From JAXDAY01 sp034679345 (lineage in GTDB: Bacteria; Eisenbacteria; RBG-16-71-46; CAIMUX01; VGJL01), in the NCBI GenBank assembly GCA_034679345.1, contig JAXDAY010000004.1:62001-126000 (forward strand): DNA of 64,000 bases, in the 5' to 3' direction. The notes under the pieces were generated by a model. It was not told the origin of the DNA and made no database searches. It saw nothing but the letters and a program-made list of their open reading frames with translations. The translations under genes and the position numbers were made by a program. Positions 34,678-42,884 of the stretch are shown one piece after another; the first letter of the stretch is position 1, and each line of letters starts with the position of its first letter.

Positions 34678-34833
34678 ATGAGCCGAGCCGAAGAGATCCA
34701 CCGCGATGCGGCCGCGCACTATGCGCAGTGGGACAAGGTCGCCGACATCGTCGACCAGTTCATCGACATGATGTGAACAACCGCCAGCGCGGCCACCCGG
34801 GGGGCTCCCGGTCCAAGGTCCACGCGCTGATCG
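34678..34833 (+). pseudogene. Transketolase N-terminal remnant, frameshifted
   Basis: ATG 34678, preceded by AAGGAG, opens a frame reading MSRAEEIHRDAAAHYAQWD and VADIVDQFIDMM, then a TGA at 34774. Shifting one base restores NNRQRGHPGGSRSKVHALI. The combined reading resembles the start of transketolases that carry an LNYRQSGHPGGSRSKV segment. One base appears to be missing in the ATGATGTGAAC run. The similarity ends at about 34833, where sequence copied from the upstream subtilase gene (inverted) takes over. It is a dead gene start of roughly 52 codons. Confidence 0.6.
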
Positions 34834-34862
34834 ATCCTGCGATCGCCCTCCTCGATCGTGAC
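34818..34862 (-). repeat. 45-bp inverted copy of part of the 28.6-kb subtilase gene
   Basis: The reverse complement of 34818-34862 matches 30357-30401 at 43 of 45 bases and would encode VTIEEGDRRIDQRVD, against VTIEEGDRRIDRRVD in the protease. Its left end shares GTCCACGCG with the transketolase remnant, so the junction may have formed at a microhomology. Confidence 0.75.
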
Positions 34863-34968
34863 GATCGAAGTGATCGCTCCCGAGATCCTGGTATTCCACA
34901 CCGTAGCGCAGCATGTGGCCGGTGGCGACCATCATCGGGGCTGCGGCAGCGCGGGCAAGTGTGTGCTT
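34861..34968 (-). mobile_element. IS110-type transposase C-terminal remnant
   Basis: The minus strand reads KHTLARAAAAPMMVATGHML then RYGVEYQDLGSDHFDR. This resembles the end of IS110/IS116 transposases (AVAHSLLV..YH.LRDG..Y.DLG.DYFD). Only about 36 codons remain, with no catalytic DEDD residues and no element ends visible. Just outside it, 34965-34992 matches (24/28, inverted) the bases overlapping the end of the protease gene near 30967-30994. Confidence 0.5.
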
Positions 34969-35087
34969 GACTCGGCGTCGTTCCATATCATCGGAGCAGG
35001 ACACCCTGAGATGCAGGCATTCATCGGGACTATATCTCTTAAAACGAGTGGGCGGGGGGGATTGAGCAACCGTGTCCTCCAGAAAGG

Positions 35088-36236
35088 ATGCCGCCGATGG
35101 TGGATGTATTCAAAGTGGCCGATCTCCTCGTGGCGCGCACGATCGAGACCTATGGAGACGAGGTGGACCTCATCGCCTACTACGGCTCCTACGCCAAGGG
35201 CACGCCCAACGCACGTTCGGACTTTGACATCTTCTACACGCCGGCGGAGGGCCGCAATCCGCCCGCCGGGCACACGTTCCTGATCGAGGGGATCCTGTTC
35301 GATTTCTGGGCCGTCCCATGGGAGCGGCTGGAGGCATGGGCGAGCGGACGCAATGGCGGCTGGTCGAGATTCGCGGGCATCGTCCACCATGCCAACTTGC
35401 TCCATGCCCGCTCGAGTGAATCCGCTTCGCGCTTCGCCGGCTTGAAGCAACGAACTCTGGACTTGCAGAAACCCGAAGCCCGCCCGCAGATGATTCGCCG
35501 GGCTTTGGACGAGTTCAAGACCGTCCTGGCACACCTGGGTAACGTGCGCCTGGCGGCCACCGGCGGTGGTGGCGTGAGCGATGCTAGACACGCTGGGTGG
35601 AAGCTGATCTTGGCCGTCGGGGAGTGTCTCGCACTCGCAAATCAGACGCTCGTCGACCAAGGGGGGAAAGGCTTCCTCGAGCAGCTGGCTTTGCTCCCGA
35701 TCAGACCCGCCGAGCTGAACTCGCCGATCATCACAATCAGCACATCCCCCGACCCCGCTCGGATCGCTGCCGCCGCGGAGCGCCTGGTGATGGACACGCG
35801 GTCGGTCCTCTGCGCGTTCCAGTCATCATTGCCTCCCGCCGTGCCGTCGGTCGAAGCTCGGTTCCGGGAGTCATACCCTGAGACCAAGGCTGGGCTCGGG
35901 AAGATCCTGACGGCGTGCGAGGGAGCCTTGCGGGTTGACGCGAGTCGGGCCGCATGGTTCGCGCAGTTCGACCAGAGCCTCATGCTCTCGGCTCTGCGCA
36001 GCGGTGCCGGACACGGTGACTTCAACCTATACAGTGAGTTTGCATCGTTTTATCGGGAGATCGGACTGCCCGATTTGATGCGGTTTGCGGATGGCGACCT
36101 GAGCGAGTTGGCGAACCAAGCCGGGGTGTTCGACGCCCGGATCCGGGAGTGGCTGGGCGAGCAGTCGGTGAGCCTTTGCGAGTTCGCCACCCTCGAGGAC
36201 TTCGATCGCTCCGTGCGGAAGGAGCGGCCGGGTTGA
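35088..36236 (+). CDS. Nucleotidyltransferase-domain protein (MNT/kanamycin-NTase-like)
   Basis: A 382-residue soluble protein. The N-terminus has the polymerase-beta nucleotidyltransferase signature GSYAKGTPNARSDFDIF (G33-S34, D45, D47), with a third possible acidic residue in GILFDFWAVPW. The other 280 residues are mainly helical. Relatives transfer AMP or NMP to small molecules, tRNA or protein targets, including aminoglycoside adenylyltransferases and the MNT antitoxins; no HEPN partner gene is adjacent. ATG 35088 and 35097 are both possible starts (AGAAAGG upstream). It lies in the rearranged accessory region. Confidence 0.65.
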   Translation: MPPMVDVFKVADLLVARTIETYGDEVDLIAYYGSYAKGTPNARSDFDIFYTPAEGRNPPAGHTFLIEGILFDFWAVPWERLEAWASGRNGGWSRFAGIVHHANLLHARSSESASRFAGLKQRTLDLQKPEARPQMIRRALDEFKTVLAHLGNVRLAATGGGGVSDARHAGWKLILAVGECLALANQTLVDQGGKGFLEQLALLPIRPAELNSPIITISTSPDPARIAAAAERLVMDTRSVLCAFQSSLPPAVPSVEARFRESYPETKAGLGKILTACEGALRVDASRAAWFAQFDQSLMLSALRSGAGHGDFNLYSEFASFYREIGLPDLMRFADGDLSELANQAGVFDARIREWLGEQSVSLCEFATLEDFDRSVRKERPG

Positions 36237-36252
36237 TGCGGCACTCGCCTTC

Positions 36253-37182
36253 CTAGCGCCCCGCGAATGCTCGCTGGATCGCCGCAATGTCCAGCTTTGA
36301 CATTTGCATCACCGCGCCAAATGCGCGGTCGCGCGCCGCGCTGTCCTTGCTGGTGAGCCACTGGCCGATCATCGACGGCACGACTTGCCAGGAGAGGCCG
36401 AAACGGTCCTTCAACCAGCCGCAAGGCCCGTGCTCGCCGCCCTCCCCGAGCGCATCCCGGTAGCGGTCCACCTCATCCTGGTCCTTGCACATGACCATCA
36501 ACGAGAGCGCCTCGTTGAATGTGGTGTCGTGCGCGACGTGGCTGTCCATGGCGACCATCTCCTGGCCGGCCAGGCGGAATCGCCCGTGCTTCACGGTCCC
36601 GGGAGGGCCTTCGTCCCCGCTGTAGCGCTCGACGGTCTCGATGCGACCATCGGGGAAGACGCCCGCATAGAAGCGCATCGCCTCTTCCGCCCTTCCGTGC
36701 TGCTTCCCCGCGAACATGAGGCACGGCGCGATGGTCGCCGCCCCGCCGCCCGGCGCGCCCTGCGCGCCGTTGGTCTTGATCGGCTGCCACGAGACGCCGA
36801 AACGATCCTTCACCCAGGCGTAACGCTCGCTCCATGGATAGGAATCAATTGGGATCAGCGCCTCGCCCCCCTCGGCCAGGGCGGCGAAGAGATGATCGAC
36901 CTCCTCGGTCGTTCCGACCTGGATGAAGAAGGAAATGCTCGGATTGAGCACGAACATCGGCCCGCCGTTGAGCGCGGTGAATCGCTGGCCGGCGACCTCG
37001 AACTCGGCAGTCAGGAGGCTCCCGCGCGGCTTGCCGCTCGGGTTTTCGGCGGTCTCCGGATAATGGGATGCGGCGTTGGTGCGACCGCCGGGGAGGGTGC
37101 GCGCATAGAATGTCGCCGCCTCTTGGGCCTGGTCATCGAACCAGATGCACGGGACGATCTTCGAGTTCGAGAGAGTGGGCAT
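36253..37182 (-). CDS. VOC-superfamily protein with two PhnB-like domains
   Basis: A 309-residue protein made of two tandem VOC modules of the PhnB / 3-demethylubiquinone-methyltransferase-like type. Each begins IVPCIWFDDQAQEAATFYA or IAPCLMFAGKQHGRAEEAM and ends YAWVKDRFGVSWQ or CGWLKDRFGLSWQ. Function of this group is unknown. Start: ATG 37182 is 7 bases after GGAGG, whereas ATG 37188 would be only 1 base away. It ends 16 bases from the convergent nucleotidyltransferase gene. Confidence 0.75.
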   Translation of the reverse strand: MPTLSNSKIVPCIWFDDQAQEAATFYARTLPGGRTNAASHYPETAENPSGKPRGSLLTAEFEVAGQRFTALNGGPMFVLNPSISFFIQVGTTEEVDHLFAALAEGGEALIPIDSYPWSERYAWVKDRFGVSWQPIKTNGAQGAPGGGAATIAPCLMFAGKQHGRAEEAMRFYAGVFPDGRIETVERYSGDEGPPGTVKHGRFRLAGQEMVAMDSHVAHDTTFNEALSLMVMCKDQDEVDRYRDALGEGGEHGPCGWLKDRFGLSWQVVPSMIGQWLTSKDSAARDRAFGAVMQMSKLDIAAIQRAFAGR

Positions 37183-37364
37183 GGTCATTCCTCCAACTCG
37201 GCTCCACAGGGGGAGCCAGCGCTGGCACAGTCATTCTCCAACCCAACGCCCCTCGTTCTGATGCGAACTGGCCAAGGTATCAACTCCGGGATCCGGGATC
37301 AATGCCGCCGGCAGGGGCACGCGCGGGGAGGTGGCCGCGGCCTCCGTCGGGGTTCCAGATCCCG

Positions 37365-37790
37365 TCACTTCAGAGCGATCTTGTATCCGATGAGGACGAA
37401 GATATCCTCCAACGCCTTGCCGCGCTTTGTCTCGATGGAGAGCGGCTTCAGCTTGCCGGCGGCATTCTGAGCGGCGCGATACCCATCCTTCAGCGATTGG
37501 GCGATGGGCAATCGCGCGATGCCCTGGTCGTTCTTGTCGGTGAAGTAGAACGTCGTCCTGAAGAACTGATCCCAGATCGATACCCAGCAGATGGTCTTCT
37601 TCTTTCGCGCGAGCTTGCCGAGCCACGACTTGCCATCGTTGTAGAAGCGCCACTCGATGGTGGCATCGGGGAACTCGGTTGCGAGGCGGGCGGTGAAGGC
37701 ATCCCAGGCGGGCTTGCCTCTCCCCAGGACGCGGGCCAGCACCTCGTCGCTCGGGTATTCGTCCTTGTCGTTCAGCAGTGGCCGTTCCAC
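37365..37790 (-). CDS. DUF3788 family protein
   Basis: A 141-residue soluble protein beginning ERPLLNDKDEYPSDEVLARV, with WRFYNDGKSWLGKLARKKKT and ARLPIAQSLKDGYRAAQ. These are the pattern of DUF3788 (unknown function). The start GTG 37790 has GGAGGG 6 bases upstream. Like the VOC gene, it belongs to small stress-type genes that move easily between genomes. Confidence 0.65.
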   Translation of the reverse strand: MERPLLNDKDEYPSDEVLARVLGRGKPAWDAFTARLATEFPDATIEWRFYNDGKSWLGKLARKKKTICWVSIWDQFFRTTFYFTDKNDQGIARLPIAQSLKDGYRAAQNAAGKLKPLSIETKRGKALEDIFVLIGYKIALK

Positions 37791-37885
37791 TGTGTCCCTC
37801 CATCTTCCTCTCCATGAGCCCGGATCGCCCGTGATTGGGGACGCCGCTCCCCTAAGGTGTACCATCCTTGTCGGGAGGCCCAGGC

Positions 37886-38107
37886 ATGAAGAAAACGCCC
37901 GGCAGAGCCATGCCAAGATCATCGCCGCACCCACCGAAGCCGCCGCACCCGGTGATCATTCTCCTCCTCGCGTGGCTGTTTCTGGCCGATAAGATATTTC
38001 AAGCCCCCCCTCAGGCACCAAACCGGCCCCCTCACGATCGCGTGTCACCGGGTATAGAGGGGCTGCGCCTCGAACATCCAGGTGGTTCGCGCCTCGCCAC
38101 CGGCTAA
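37886..38107 (+). CDS. Possible small membrane protein
   Basis: A 73-codon frame with ATG 37886 and GGGAGG 8 bases upstream. It is Pro-rich at first, then has one clear transmembrane segment (VIILLLAWLFLADKIF). No family is recognised. It lies in a 450-base gap between the DUF3788 gene and a decayed gene, so it may be a chance frame. Confidence 0.3.
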   Translation: MKKTPGRAMPRSSPHPPKPPHPVIILLLAWLFLADKIFQAPPQAPNRPPHDRVSPGIEGLRLEHPGGSRLATG

Positions 38108-38237
38108 TGAACCGATCCCCGTGCTCTCCTGAAAGCGGAACTTCCCCTCCCTCGACCCCCTCCTCCCTCCCGGAGACTCCGATCGGGCAGACTCCGCCCC
38201 TCCGACCCGCGCAAGCACGCACGGATCGCCCGCTCGC

Positions 38238-39107
38238 GTGGGATCCGCAAACTTCACAATGGAGGAATACATCTTCATCGGGAATAAGTCGGATGATGGG
38301 GCGGCTGTATCGGCGACGATCGTTCACAGCATGCATCGCTGTACGCTGTTCCGGAACGAGGTTCGCAGTGGGTTCGGGAGTACTCTGGCAGACAACATGG
38401 GTGATTGGGCAGGTGCCGTGTCCCACCGCATCATCGCGGGGACGATCAACGGCTATGGCGTGGAACGTGACTTCAACGTCAAGTCGCTGGAGTGTTGCGA
38501 TGTATGGGGCAATGAGCTCGGGGACTACAGGGGCTGGTGGTGTGACAATCTGCCGATTCATGGGAGCTTCTCCGAGGGCCCGCTCTTCTGCGATCCGGAC
38601 AATGGTGATGTAGGCTTGCTGGAGGGTTCCCTGTGCTTGGCGGGTGAGCATGGCGGAATGGAGTGCGGCGTGACTGGCGCCCGCGGCCTCAGATGCGTCG
38701 ATATCGCCACGGAAGCGCTGAGCTGGGGCAAGATGCGCTGGCTGTTCCGGTAGAGCTGGTTGCAGCCGGGAGGACCGTGGCGGTAAGACGAGGGGGGAGG
38801 CGAGAATCAACGAGCTGTAGAGGAGCGGCCGAAGCTTACGCAGTTAGCGGCCTTCCGACCGACCCCCACGAGGGGCAGCCAGGAGGCCCTTCTTGAATTC
38901 GCTCGGGCAGAGCTGGTCAATCTCAGCATCTACAACGCCGCCGGGCGGCGTATGGCCTCCGTGCACAGAGGTCCGCTTCCCTCCGGCCAGCACAGGTTGG
39001 AGTGGGGTGGGCGGGCTGGAGCAAGACGGGTCGCGAGCGGGATCTACTGGTACCGACGCACTTGGCCGACGGGTTCAGAAAGCCGACGGATGGTGTTGAT
39101 CCGGTAG
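38238..39107 (+). pseudogene. Decayed right-handed beta-helix protein with FlgD-like C-terminal domain
   Basis: The open stretch 38238-38753 reads like the end of a parallel beta-helix (ECCDVWGNELGDYRGWWC, FSEGPLFCDPDNGDV, then AGEHGGMECGV). After the TAG at 38751, the same frame resumes at about 38840-39107 and encodes a sorting domain: RPTPTRGSQEALLEF, VNLSIYNAAGRRMASVH, VASGIYWYRRTWP and RRMVLIR before a TAG. The link between the two (38754-38839) has several stops, and the N-terminal half with its signal peptide is missing upstream. It is therefore a truncated relative of the secreted FCB-type beta-helix proteins. Confidence 0.65.
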
Positions 39108-39119
39108 CATCCGGTCAAA

Positions 39120-39149
39120 CGGCCGGCCCGGGCGTTCCCGGACCGGCCG
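39120..39149. terminator. Hairpin downstream of the large subtilase gene
   Basis: CGGCCGG/CCGGCCG (39120-39126 with 39143-39149) and CCGGG/CCCGG (39128-39132 with 39137-39141) give 12 pairs around CGTT with one mismatch. It lies 27 bases past the subtilase stop (minus strand) and 13 past the beta-helix remnant. It shares the 11-mer GGCCGGCCCGG with the rpsU-mutS2 hairpin. Confidence 0.6.
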
Positions 39150-39175
39150 CTTGGATACGGGCGCAGCGAGTCCGC

Positions 39176-42100
39176 CTACTTGAGGAGGATCACGCGCTTC
39201 GAGAGCGATCCGGTCGCATGCTCCAGTCGAACGAAGTATGCGCCGCTCGCCACCGGCCGTCCGTCCTCGTCGGTGCCGTCCCAGACGACCGATTCCTCCG
39301 TCGCGGCCGCCGATCGACCCCGCTGCAGGGTCCTGACCAGGGCGCCGCCTGGGTTGTAGATCGCAAGTCGGACGTTGCCGGGCCCCCCGGGTCGATAGCG
39401 CACGAGGACGGCCGGGTTGAAGGGGTTGGGAGAGACCCGAAGTGAGGGGCCGGCGCCCAGCGCCAGATCGGGCGCTCCCGCGGGATCGCGCAGAAGGACC
39501 TCCGCCTCGTTCGAGGGCTCGCTCTCGCCATTCGCGTAGCGGGTCGTCGCCGAGTAGCGGTAGGTGCCGTAAGCCAGCCCGATGTCATCAAAGGCGTGGG
39601 GAAGGGAGTCGGGGATCTCGGCAATCGGCTCGGCGGGCAGCGAATCGCCGATGGCTTGCCGGTAGATCCGATACGCGAGCGGGGGATTCTCCGGGTGGAT
39701 GGAGTCGGGAGGATCCCATGCGAGTCTCACGGTGTCCGTGTGCGCCTCGGCCGTCAGGTTTCGCGGCGGAAACTTGGGCGGCGAGAAGACCGTCACCTCA
39801 ACCTCGTTGGAGGGGTCGCTCTCACCATTCTCGTAGAGCGCGGTCGCCGAATAGAGATAGTCGCCGTTCGCCATTCCGATGTCTTCGTAGGCGCGCGGCA
39901 GCGAGTCGGGAATCTCGGCGATCGCCGCCGCGGGCAGCGAGTCCCCCATACTCTGGCGATAGATTCGGTAGGCGAGCGGGGGATTCAACGCGTGGATCGG
40001 ATCGGGCCGGTCCCACCCAAGGCTCACCGTGTCGTACACCGCCGAGGCGACCAGGTCGAGCGGCGGGTTCTTCGGCAAGGAGATCGTCGCCTCGACTTCG
40101 CTCGTTGGAGGGCTCTCGCCGTTTCCATAGAGCGCGGTCAGCGAGTATCGGTACACGCCGTTCGACAGGCCGATGTCCTCGTAGGCATGCGGCAGCGAGT
40201 CGGGGATCTCGGCGATCGGTTCCGCAAGCAAGGTGTCGCCGACGATATCCCGATACAGCCGATAAGCGAGCGGCGGATTGGGCGGTTGGGTCGAATCGGG
40301 AGGGTCCCAGGCGAGACTCACCGTGTCGGAGTGGGCCGCTGCGGTCAGATTGAGCGGCGGATTCTTCGTCAAGGCGGTGACCATGACCTCGACTTCGTCC
40401 GACGGTCCGCTCTCGCCGTTTTCGTAGAGCGCGGTCGCCGTGTACCGGTAGCCCCCGTACGGCAGGCCGAGATCGTCGTAGGCGCGCGGCAGCGAGTCGG
40501 GGATCTCCGCGATCGGCCCCGCGGGCAAGGTGTCGCCGACGGCTTGCCGATAGAGGCGGTAGGCGAGCGGGGGATTCTCTTCGTGGATCGAGTCGGGCCG
40601 CTCCCATCCGAGGCTCACCGTGTCGGTGTGCGCCACGGCCGTCAGATCGCGCGGCGGAGGCTTCGGGAAGGGTATCGTCACTTCCACGGCGTTCGAGGAA
40701 TCGCTCTCGCCGTTCTCGTAGAGCGCTGTGGCGAGATACCGGTATCCCCCATAATCGAGTCCGGCGTCGTCGTAGACGTGCGGGAGCGAGTCGGGGATCT
40801 CGGCGACCGGCGCTGCGGGGAGCGTGTCGCCCAACGTCTCGCGATAGATGCGATAGGCGAGGGGCGGGTTCGAAGGATGGATTGGATCGGGGCGTTCCCA
40901 GGCGAGGCTCACCGTATCGGCATGAGCCACGGCCGTCAGCGCGCGCGGCGGATACTTCGGCAATGAGATCGTCACCTCGACCTCGTTCGACGGGCCGCTC
41001 TCGCCTTGCTGGAATCGCGATGTGACCACATAGCGGTACGCGCCATTGGACAGACCCGTATCCCGATAATCGGGAGTCGGGTCGAGAGGGCCGACCTCCG
41101 CGATCGGCTCTAGCGGGAAGGAGTCGTCCTCGGCCGCCCGGTAGATCCTGTAGGCCACGAGTGGATTGCCTGGATTGATCGCGACGGGGGGCTGCCAGCT
41201 GAGAGAGACCGAATCCGTGGCGACCGCGGCCGACAGATTCCTGGGCGGGTACATCGGGATCGAGTTGCGGACGTACTCGACCGCCGCGCCGATGTCGATG
41301 ATCCCCCAGCCATAGTCGTTGTCCTCACCCGTGACTCCGCGATCGAATGCCGTGGCCATGAGCGCGGTCTTCACCTCGTCGACCGAGATGTCCGGATTCA
41401 CCTGGCGCAGAATCGCCACCGCCCCGGAGACGTGAGGACTCGCCATGGAGGTCCCGCTCTTGTTGCCGTATCCGTTGTTGGGCAGAGTCGAGTAGATCAC
41501 CGTGCCCGGCGCCGTCACCTCCGGCTTGATCGAGGTGTAGTCGCAGGGGGAAGGGCCGCGTCCGCTGGAGTATGCGATCGGGTACTCCGGCTGATGGGGA
41601 TCGACGTTGCCGACGCCGAAGTTGACCGTGGGGTTCAGCGCGCGGCTCTCAGGGCTGTTGACGCTTGCGTAGCCAGGGCCGCTGTTATCGACCGAGATGA
41701 CGTTGACGATCCCTGCGGCCTCAACCAGGTCGATCGCGTTCCAGAAGGTCTGATCGCAGTTGGCGGAGGTTCCCCAGGAGTTGTTGATGACATCGGGAAC
41801 ATCGTCGATCGTCGTCGGGTCGCCGTCTGGATCGATCGCCCATTCGTAGCACTCGATCACCTTCTGGACGTTCCACTGGATCAGGATCCCCGCGGATATC
41901 CAGAGCGCGCCGGGGGCGACTCCAATCGGATTTCCCACCGGAGGATCGGCGGTCAGGATCCCGAGGACGTGAGTGCCGTGGGTCCCGGAGTCGAACGGGA
42001 ACTGGGAGTTCGTGTACGGATCCTTCCAGGCTTCCCACCACTCGACGCCGGGCTGCGCGCCACGCCAGCGCGATGCGAAGGCAGGATGATTCCCGTCGGC

Positions 42101-42724
42101 CCCGGAGTCGAAGGTCGCCACGAGGGTCCCGGTCCCGTCGTACCCGAGATCCCATGCCGGTTGCACGTTGACGCAAATCAGGTTGTCGGGCAGGACCCGC
42201 AGCCCCTCTACCTCGCCCTCTCCATCTCCCTCAGTGCGAACCGGCGGCTCCTCCCAACCCTCGCGAAGGGTGACTTCCGAATTGGCGTAGACCACGCCGA
42301 CATCGGGGCGCGCGACGAGCCGGTCGAAGACCGATGGGACGGCTTCGACGGCGATCATGTTCGTCACCCAGAAGGTCTGGAAGTCGCGAACGAGACCCTG
42401 GCGCTTCCATGCCTCCAGCTCCCGGACGATCGGCCTCTGGGAGTTTTTCGAGAGGTTCTGCGCCCGGCGGACGATGAACTCATGGCGGCGCCAGCGGGAG
42501 TGGAGGCCAAGGTTTCGCATCTCCCGCTCGACGAGCGGCAGATCGACTTGCTCTTGGATCATGACGAGCCCCGATACGAACTCCTCCGCGGATGCGGCGG
42601 AAGCCCGATTGGCGAACTCCTGGTCGAAGGAGCCGGCCCGCGCGGGAGCGAGCGCGACCGCCACTCCGAGAACCGCGAAGACTGCTGCGAAGGCTGCTAC
42701 GACAAGGCTGCCCCTCTGGAACAT
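39176..42724 (-). CDS. Large secreted subtilase with six FN3 repeats and C-terminal sorting domain
   Basis: 1182 residues: signal peptide (1-30), propeptide (about 45-150), and S8 catalytic domain with D206 (ATFDSGADGNH), H249 (SGTHGTHVLG), oxyanion N315 (VINNSWGTS) and S426 (SGTSMASPHVSG). Six near-identical FN3-like repeats occupy residues 491-1079. A FlgD-like C-terminal module of about 80 residues (SPNPFNPAVLVRYRPG to YFVRLEHATGSLSKRVILL) ends the protein. It is probably a surface or extracellular protease held off the cell by the FN3 stalk. AGGAGGG lies 5 bases before the ATG. It is divergent from the ABC-F gene. Confidence 0.88.
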   Translation of the reverse strand: MFQRGSLVVAAFAAVFAVLGVAVALAPARAGSFDQEFANRASAASAEEFVSGLVMIQEQVDLPLVEREMRNLGLHSRWRRHEFIVRRAQNLSKNSQRPIVRELEAWKRQGLVRDFQTFWVTNMIAVEAVPSVFDRLVARPDVGVVYANSEVTLREGWEEPPVRTEGDGEGEVEGLRVLPDNLICVNVQPAWDLGYDGTGTLVATFDSGADGNHPAFASRWRGAQPGVEWWEAWKDPYTNSQFPFDSGTHGTHVLGILTADPPVGNPIGVAPGALWISAGILIQWNVQKVIECYEWAIDPDGDPTTIDDVPDVINNSWGTSANCDQTFWNAIDLVEAAGIVNVISVDNSGPGYASVNSPESRALNPTVNFGVGNVDPHQPEYPIAYSSGRGPSPCDYTSIKPEVTAPGTVIYSTLPNNGYGNKSGTSMASPHVSGAVAILRQVNPDISVDEVKTALMATAFDRGVTGEDNDYGWGIIDIGAAVEYVRNSIPMYPPRNLSAAVATDSVSLSWQPPVAINPGNPLVAYRIYRAAEDDSFPLEPIAEVGPLDPTPDYRDTGLSNGAYRYVVTSRFQQGESGPSNEVEVTISLPKYPPRALTAVAHADTVSLAWERPDPIHPSNPPLAYRIYRETLGDTLPAAPVAEIPDSLPHVYDDAGLDYGGYRYLATALYENGESDSSNAVEVTIPFPKPPPRDLTAVAHTDTVSLGWERPDSIHEENPPLAYRLYRQAVGDTLPAGPIAEIPDSLPRAYDDLGLPYGGYRYTATALYENGESGPSDEVEVMVTALTKNPPLNLTAAAHSDTVSLAWDPPDSTQPPNPPLAYRLYRDIVGDTLLAEPIAEIPDSLPHAYEDIGLSNGVYRYSLTALYGNGESPPTSEVEATISLPKNPPLDLVASAVYDTVSLGWDRPDPIHALNPPLAYRIYRQSMGDSLPAAAIAEIPDSLPRAYEDIGMANGDYLYSATALYENGESDPSNEVEVTVFSPPKFPPRNLTAEAHTDTVRLAWDPPDSIHPENPPLAYRIYRQAIGDSLPAEPIAEIPDSLPHAFDDIGLAYGTYRYSATTRYANGESEPSNEAEVLLRDPAGAPDLALGAGPSLRVSPNPFNPAVLVRYRPGGPGNVRLAIYNPGGALVRTLQRGRSAAATEESVVWDGTDEDGRPVASGAYFVRLEHATGSLSKRVILLK
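39488..41254 (-). repeat. Six tandem FN3-coding repeats of about 295 bp
   Basis: Each unit starts with a (K/M)(Y/P/N/F)PPR.LTA.AHTDTVSL-type strand, contains NPPLAYRIYRQ and AEIPDSLPHAYDDIGL, and ends ENGESDPSNEVEVT. Units 2 to 6 are closest to one another, which suggests expansion by unequal exchange. Copy number is likely to vary between strains and is easily mis-assembled. Confidence 0.85.
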
Positions 42725-42825
42725 TCAGGCCCTCCTGCGAGAATCTCGCTGGACGAAAGGGTCTGCGTACGGTCGAATGATCGGGGTCCGTCGGTCGGAC
42801 CCGTATGGGGATGCAATCACCCTCT

Positions 42826-42855
42826 ATTATATCAGCCGCCAAACCGGGACGACAA
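42826..42855 (-). promoter_or_regulatory. Predicted promoter of the large subtilase gene
   Basis: On the minus strand TTGTCG (42855-42850) is followed after 18 bases by a consensus TATAAT (42831-42826). Transcription would start near 42819 and give a leader of about 95 bases. This is the best -10 hexamer in the window and lies in the divergent region shared with the ABC-F gene. Confidence 0.6.
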
Positions 42856-42884
42856 CACGGGATGCGGATTGTGAAGGAACTCGC

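Noticed and set aside
39596..40966. A 456-codon plus-strand frame with internal repeats
   Set aside because: The repeats are the antisense reading of the FN3 units of the large subtilase.
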